Assembly: GCA_905178155.1 (NCBI GenBank)
Contig: CAJINV010000008.1
Span: 3,043,303-3,107,302 of the forward strand
From: Amoebophrya sp. A120
Lineage: Eukaryota > Sar > Dinophyceae > Syndiniales > Amoebophryaceae
Length of the DNA stretch: 64,000 nt
Reading direction: 5' to 3'
Shown: positions 61,501 to 64,000 of the stretch, piece after piece
Numbering within the stretch: position 1 is the first letter of the stretch
Layout of the letters: each line of letters opens with the position of its first letter
Notes under the pieces: generated by a model
The model's input: only the letters and a program-made list of their open reading frames with translations
The model's database searches: none
Told to the model about the DNA's origin: nothing
Position numbers and translations under genes: made by a program

Positions 61501-64000
61501 GCCGGATGACCAGAACCACGAAAGCAAGGAGGATCAAACCGCGAGCGCGCGACACAAGGGCATTGACCTGCCAAAACGCTTCCGGTGGCTGCGAGAGATG
61601 GTGCTGCGGCAAAACCGGAAAAAGATCTTGGCGAAACATGCCAAAATTATCCAGGAAGAGAGAATGAAGTCGAATGTGGATTACGGCTTTGGAGACTTTC
61701 TATTCACGACGGGGCTGTTTGAACTACCTTCCGAGGAGAAAGACTGTGCAGCGACGACTACCTCAACAAGATATACGAGCACTTCTGGTTCCGATGGCGA
61801 CACTTCTACTTCATCCGGTTCAGCGTCGAAACATTCATGCTCCTCCTCTTCGTCCTCAGACTCTTCCGCTGCAAGTCAAAGGAGCTACAAAATCCGACGC
61901 AAGGACTTTCCGGAAAGCAAGACCTACAAGCACCTCCTGCGAGCCTGCCAAGCATCAAAAACGACGACGGCGAATTATAGAAAGACGCAACAAGAAGGGG
62001 AAACGAGTTGCAGTCTTGTCGGTGCCGGCCACCGCGTCAAGCAGCGTCGGAGCGGATCTTCGGGATTGTACTATCACTACAACGCGCACCACCAGGAGGC
62101 TCGGGAGCAACGCGCACAGGAGGAAATAATCAGGCGACTTGCGCCAGTGATCGAGAAGATTTTATTCAAGAGGTGCCGCCGAGCGGAAGCAGAGGGAGAG
62201 GCTGTCGGTTTATTCTACTCGCTATGTGATCATAGAGGGGCTGATTGTAACGAAAAATATCAGGATGATGTTCTTGAACAGGAACAAGCGCACAACACCA
62301 ATTTACATAAGCAGCATGTCCTTCGCTATTTTCGAGACACCATCACGGAGAAGCAACTGGATTCCTTTCTCCCGTCTTTGGAGTACCTCTACAAGCGAAA
62401 ACAGATCAGTGAAAGCGATTACGAGTTTCTTGCCGCGCAGGGTCGGGTCGCCCTCAAGCGGCTGGTGTGGTTTCGCCATGAGCTTTTCAAGTTCGAAAAG
62501 AAGCGGCGGAAAGAGATGGAGTGCCAGTTTGTGTCGGAGTGGCGGGAGCATTCGGACCGGTATTTGGAATTGCGAAATTTCCGCATGGACCTCATGGACG
62601 AAGAGCAAGAAGCTGAAGAGGACCAGGACAAAAGTGACGACACGGGATCGGACGAGGGTGATGCAGGAGGTATAACAGATACAAGAACCCGCAAAACCTC
62701 GTCCAAAGCAACCGACCACGAAAAGAAAACCGCGGCCGTAACGGCGAATCCAGATTCCGACGCAGCTGGTGCTCCTGTTGAGAGGACCATGATCAAGACG
62801 GTCGTGGAGCCGAAAAAGAAAGACGACGCAAACGACAGCGACAGAACTTCTCGCATTTCATCTAAAGATGTTGATAAGTGCGATGGTGAACAAGGTGTCC
62901 AAGAGCCCGCCAAAGAAGATGAAGAAACAGAAAGCAAGGATTCTCCACCTGCGGTTGATGCTACGGAGTTAGCTATGCGAATGCTGCACTCCGAGGAGGA
63001 GCAGCAAAAGCAAGACAGCACGAGGAAGCTCCGCGCTTTTCTGCGTCGCTTGGAGCACAAATGCCGTTTGAACGAGGAACGCAAGTACAATGCACCGGGA
63101 CGAGTTGCGAGACGCGACGAAGCTCTTCTTGCAGAATTCGATTTGTTCCGGAAAATTGAACACGGCAGAAAGCGCGTTTCCTCTTCGGCACCAGTAGCCA
63201 CTTTGGACGCGGCTGAAGTTGTGGCTGATCTGCCAAGGTCAACATCGACGTTTAGCGAACATAATACCTCCGACGTCCACTCGCGAGGTTTCACTTCCTG
63301 CGACAGGATGTTTTTCTGCAACGACGAGGAGCACGAACTGTTCCTTCGGTTTCTCACGAAGAAGCACCAAGGCAGGTCGGGTTCCGGCGTCATTCGTGAC
63401 CGTATTTTGGCAGCCGCAAGCCTAGGTCTTGCGGGAGACGAAAGCGAGCGGGAATATTGGGCGCTGATGCAGAAAGACCTGCGGGTTCTTCAACCAGAAC
63501 CATGTGGAGACAAGGGTGACGACCACTCCAGCGCGACTGGTGGAAAAAGAAAAAAGGAAAGCGAGCAAGCAGTTCTTGGTGACACCAGCGCGGTAAAGAC
63601 CCGACTGGACGCGTTTTTCGCTGCGGAAAGAAAGGAACAGGAAAGAAAGCGTGTCGTGCAGCGACGAGCTACAGAGGATGAAAGCGAATTGGATCACAAT
63701 CACCCGCCGGACGGAGGGCTGGGGGAGCAGCGGAGGGCGTGCTCGCTGATCATGAAAGAGGACACTAGTAACAAGGATGCAGACCAGAATTATGTGAGTG
63801 ACGCGCTTTCTGGCGGCGCGAAAGGAAACGAGCACACTGCGTCGGCGATGCAAGATCGCGTGGCTGCGTTGTACTCCTCTGCGCGGGGTGCAGGAGCAAC
63901 AGAAAGTCCCCGATCAAGAATCGGTGGAAGTAGGGGGGCAGTTACTTCTTCTACATTGAACGCTGCCAGCACGACAGTACCATCGCCACCACATCATCAT
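43523..64000 (+). CDS. Giant unrecognised protein, at least 16 exons (gene 5, 3' partial)
   Basis: ATG 43523 follows an in-frame TAG. Exons 43523-43601, 43936-45568, 45895-46116, 46457-46851, 47070-47080, 47467-48359, 48770-50387, 50733-52673, 53019-54947, 55149-55220, 55305-58275, 58469-59730, 60024-60118, 60556-60894, 61165-61208, 61500-64000 and beyond. That is 16005 nt, about 5335 codons, and codon phase agrees at every join. No domain is recognised. Folded-looking islands (YDRRKNDGMVKWLQRLHMQ about 49490; LLANSLMYYAEPRYRQDRRK about 54020; DSFLPSLEYLYKRKQISE about 62365) sit in Ser/Glu/Arg-rich linkers. There is an Arg/Gly/Tyr-rich stretch at about 49920-50060, a His-rich stretch at about 50180-50270, and coiled coils (EAKERKEKVEQERLQQLQQ about 50950; 62480-62620). 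A cytoskeletal or scaffold role is only a guess. The small intron at 55221 and the start of the exon at 55149 are the weakest borders. Confidence 0.7.
43602..43930. mobile_element. Introner, family A (intron)
   Basis: Left TACGCATTGCAAATCATCTG then TCTGGGTCTCC; right ACATAAATTTGCAATGCATA. Flanks gcttg/gctag. The join AAAL-APPYQ is in frame. Confidence 0.75.
45569..45889. mobile_element. Introner, family A (intron)
   Basis: Left TATGCTTACGCATGGCAAAT, right CCCATTTGCCATGGATA. Duplication ctgga/ctgga. The join CIPEL-ESQMD is in frame. Confidence 0.85.
46117..46451. mobile_element. Introner, family B (intron)
   Basis: Left TATCCTGAGAAAAAACGTCC, right GGGGATGTTTTTCCACAGGATA. Duplication tccga/tccga. 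The join ESAS-DYSWF is in frame. Confidence 0.9.
46852..47064. mobile_element. Introner, family C (intron)
   Basis: Left TATCGCAAGAAAAAAGTGTT, right GTAACACTTTTTTCGTGGGATA. Duplication tcaga/tcaga. The join EERQ-MLNN is in frame. Confidence 0.9.
47081..47461. mobile_element. Introner, family C (intron)
   Basis: Left TATCACGGGAAAAAAGTCTG, right CTAACTTTTTTCCTACGATT. Flanks acaac/gcaac. The join LNN-YRGGS is in frame. An internal CACGTGTTTTCCCGTA (about 47220) is a second possible right end, but it does not restore the frame. Confidence 0.7.
48360..48764. mobile_element. Introner (intron)
   Basis: Left TATCATGGTGAAAAGTGTGG, right CGGGCCACCTTCCGGCTTGATA. Flanks cgtgc/cgggc. The join FSRRA-YVCGG is in frame. 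Confidence 0.75.
50388..50727. mobile_element. Introner, family A variant (intron)
   Basis: Left TATCTATTGCAAATTATGTG, right TACTTGCAATGCATA. Duplication cctac/cctac. The join CRYSY-LREIK is in frame. Confidence 0.88.
52674..53013. mobile_element. Introner, family A variant (intron)
   Basis: Left TATGCACTGTAAATTAATGC, right GATCTGGAATTTGCAGTCGATA. Flanks tactg/ttttg. The join MQELL-GGIAT is in frame. Confidence 0.7.
54948..55148. mobile_element. Introner, family F (intron), right end approximate
   Basis: Left TATGCATGGCGTTCTCCAAC resembles the left end of 26876-27110. The restart at 55149 is chosen because it gives QAAA-QRREARRNF; a cagct/ctgct flank pair two to three bases upstream is an alternative. 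Confidence 0.5.
55221..55299. mobile_element. Very short putative intron
   Basis: Flanks aggct/aagct and an in-frame join (LIEA-ASPASH) that skips the TGA at 55287-55289. The end repeats are poor. It is needed to connect the frames on either side, but its exact borders are uncertain. Confidence 0.4.
58276..58463. mobile_element. Introner, family D-like (intron)
   Basis: Left TATGCATTGCAAGAGGAACG, right GAGTACGATACTTTTGCAAAGGATA. Flanks gaaaa/gatac. The join TLSK-RECSG is in frame. Confidence 0.7.
59731..60018. mobile_element. Introner, family A (intron)
   Basis: Left TATCAAATGCAAATAAGTAT, right GATATTTGCACTTGATA. Duplication agagg/agagg. The join NWKR-RINQN is in frame. Confidence 0.9.
60119..60550. 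mobile_element. Introner, family G (intron)
   Basis: Left TATTGTGAGGAAAAATCCCC, right GGGGGGATTTTTCTCTTTGATA. Duplication gacga/gacga. The join EKD-EEDDD is in frame. Same family as 25626-25946. Confidence 0.9.
60895..61159. mobile_element. Introner, family A, near-copy of 1394-1681
   Basis: Left TATCAACTGCAAAAATGTCT, right CACTTTTGCATTTGATA. Duplication gacta/gacta. The join MRDY-EDKLV is in frame. Confidence 0.92.
61209..61494. mobile_element. Introner, family C-like (intron)
   Basis: Left TATCATACAGAAGTTGCGCA, right GGTACTTTTCTGTAGGATA. Flanks gtggc/gtgga. The join ELGW-QPDDQ is in frame, opening a 2.5-kb exon that runs off the window. Confidence 0.82.

Noticed and set aside
61733-61980. 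Alternative frame with a membrane-like stretch (ETFMLLLFVLRLFR)
   Set aside because: The gene 5 frame is open through here in phase for 2.5 kb. This frame is short, closed on both sides and arises from a Ser/Thr-rich codon run.

Overview
The window is eukaryotic nuclear DNA. It looks like an alveolate of the dinoflagellate lineage, and most likely a syndinian parasite such as Amoebophrya. The evidence is that almost every intron I could resolve is a complete transposon-like 'introner'. Each has imperfect terminal inverted repeats beginning TA.. and ending ..TA, carries a 5-bp flanking duplication, and has no GT-AG ends. Removing the element plus one copy of the duplication rejoins the reading frame. 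Genes are long, low in complexity, and all on the + strand. A TTTAGGG-type telomeric motif is also present. The organism call is inference.

Layout. Gene 1 (<309-11840) is the 3' part of a protein with about twelve EF-hands, split into at least 19 exons. Gene 2 (about 12068-22277) is a small gene ending in a single membrane span. Its first visible intron is an introner that was itself split by a 9.24-kb LINE (12456-21695). 22278-25539 is intergenic, with a segmental duplication in which one copy carries an introner-like element outside any gene. Gene 3 (25540-34248) encodes a coiled-coil and low-complexity protein. Gene 4 (34358-41171) starts 109 bp after the stop of gene 3 and encodes about 1879 residues with a possible MUN/Munc13-like helical region. 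41172-43522 is intergenic and holds a cluster of short palindromes. Gene 5 (43523-beyond 64000) has at least 16 exons and more than 5300 codons in the window; I do not recognise it.

Exon boundaries were worked out by hand from three agreeing signals: the inverted ends, the 5-bp duplication and an unbroken reading frame. The running codon phase was checked along genes 1, 4 and 5 and most of gene 3. Introners fall into at least seven end-sequence families (named A-G here). They occur in both orientations, are nested in one another, and host larger insertions: a LINE, GC-rich blocks, and a telomere-motif block flanked by 31-bp repeats. The main story of the window is this mobile-intron system rather than any single protein.
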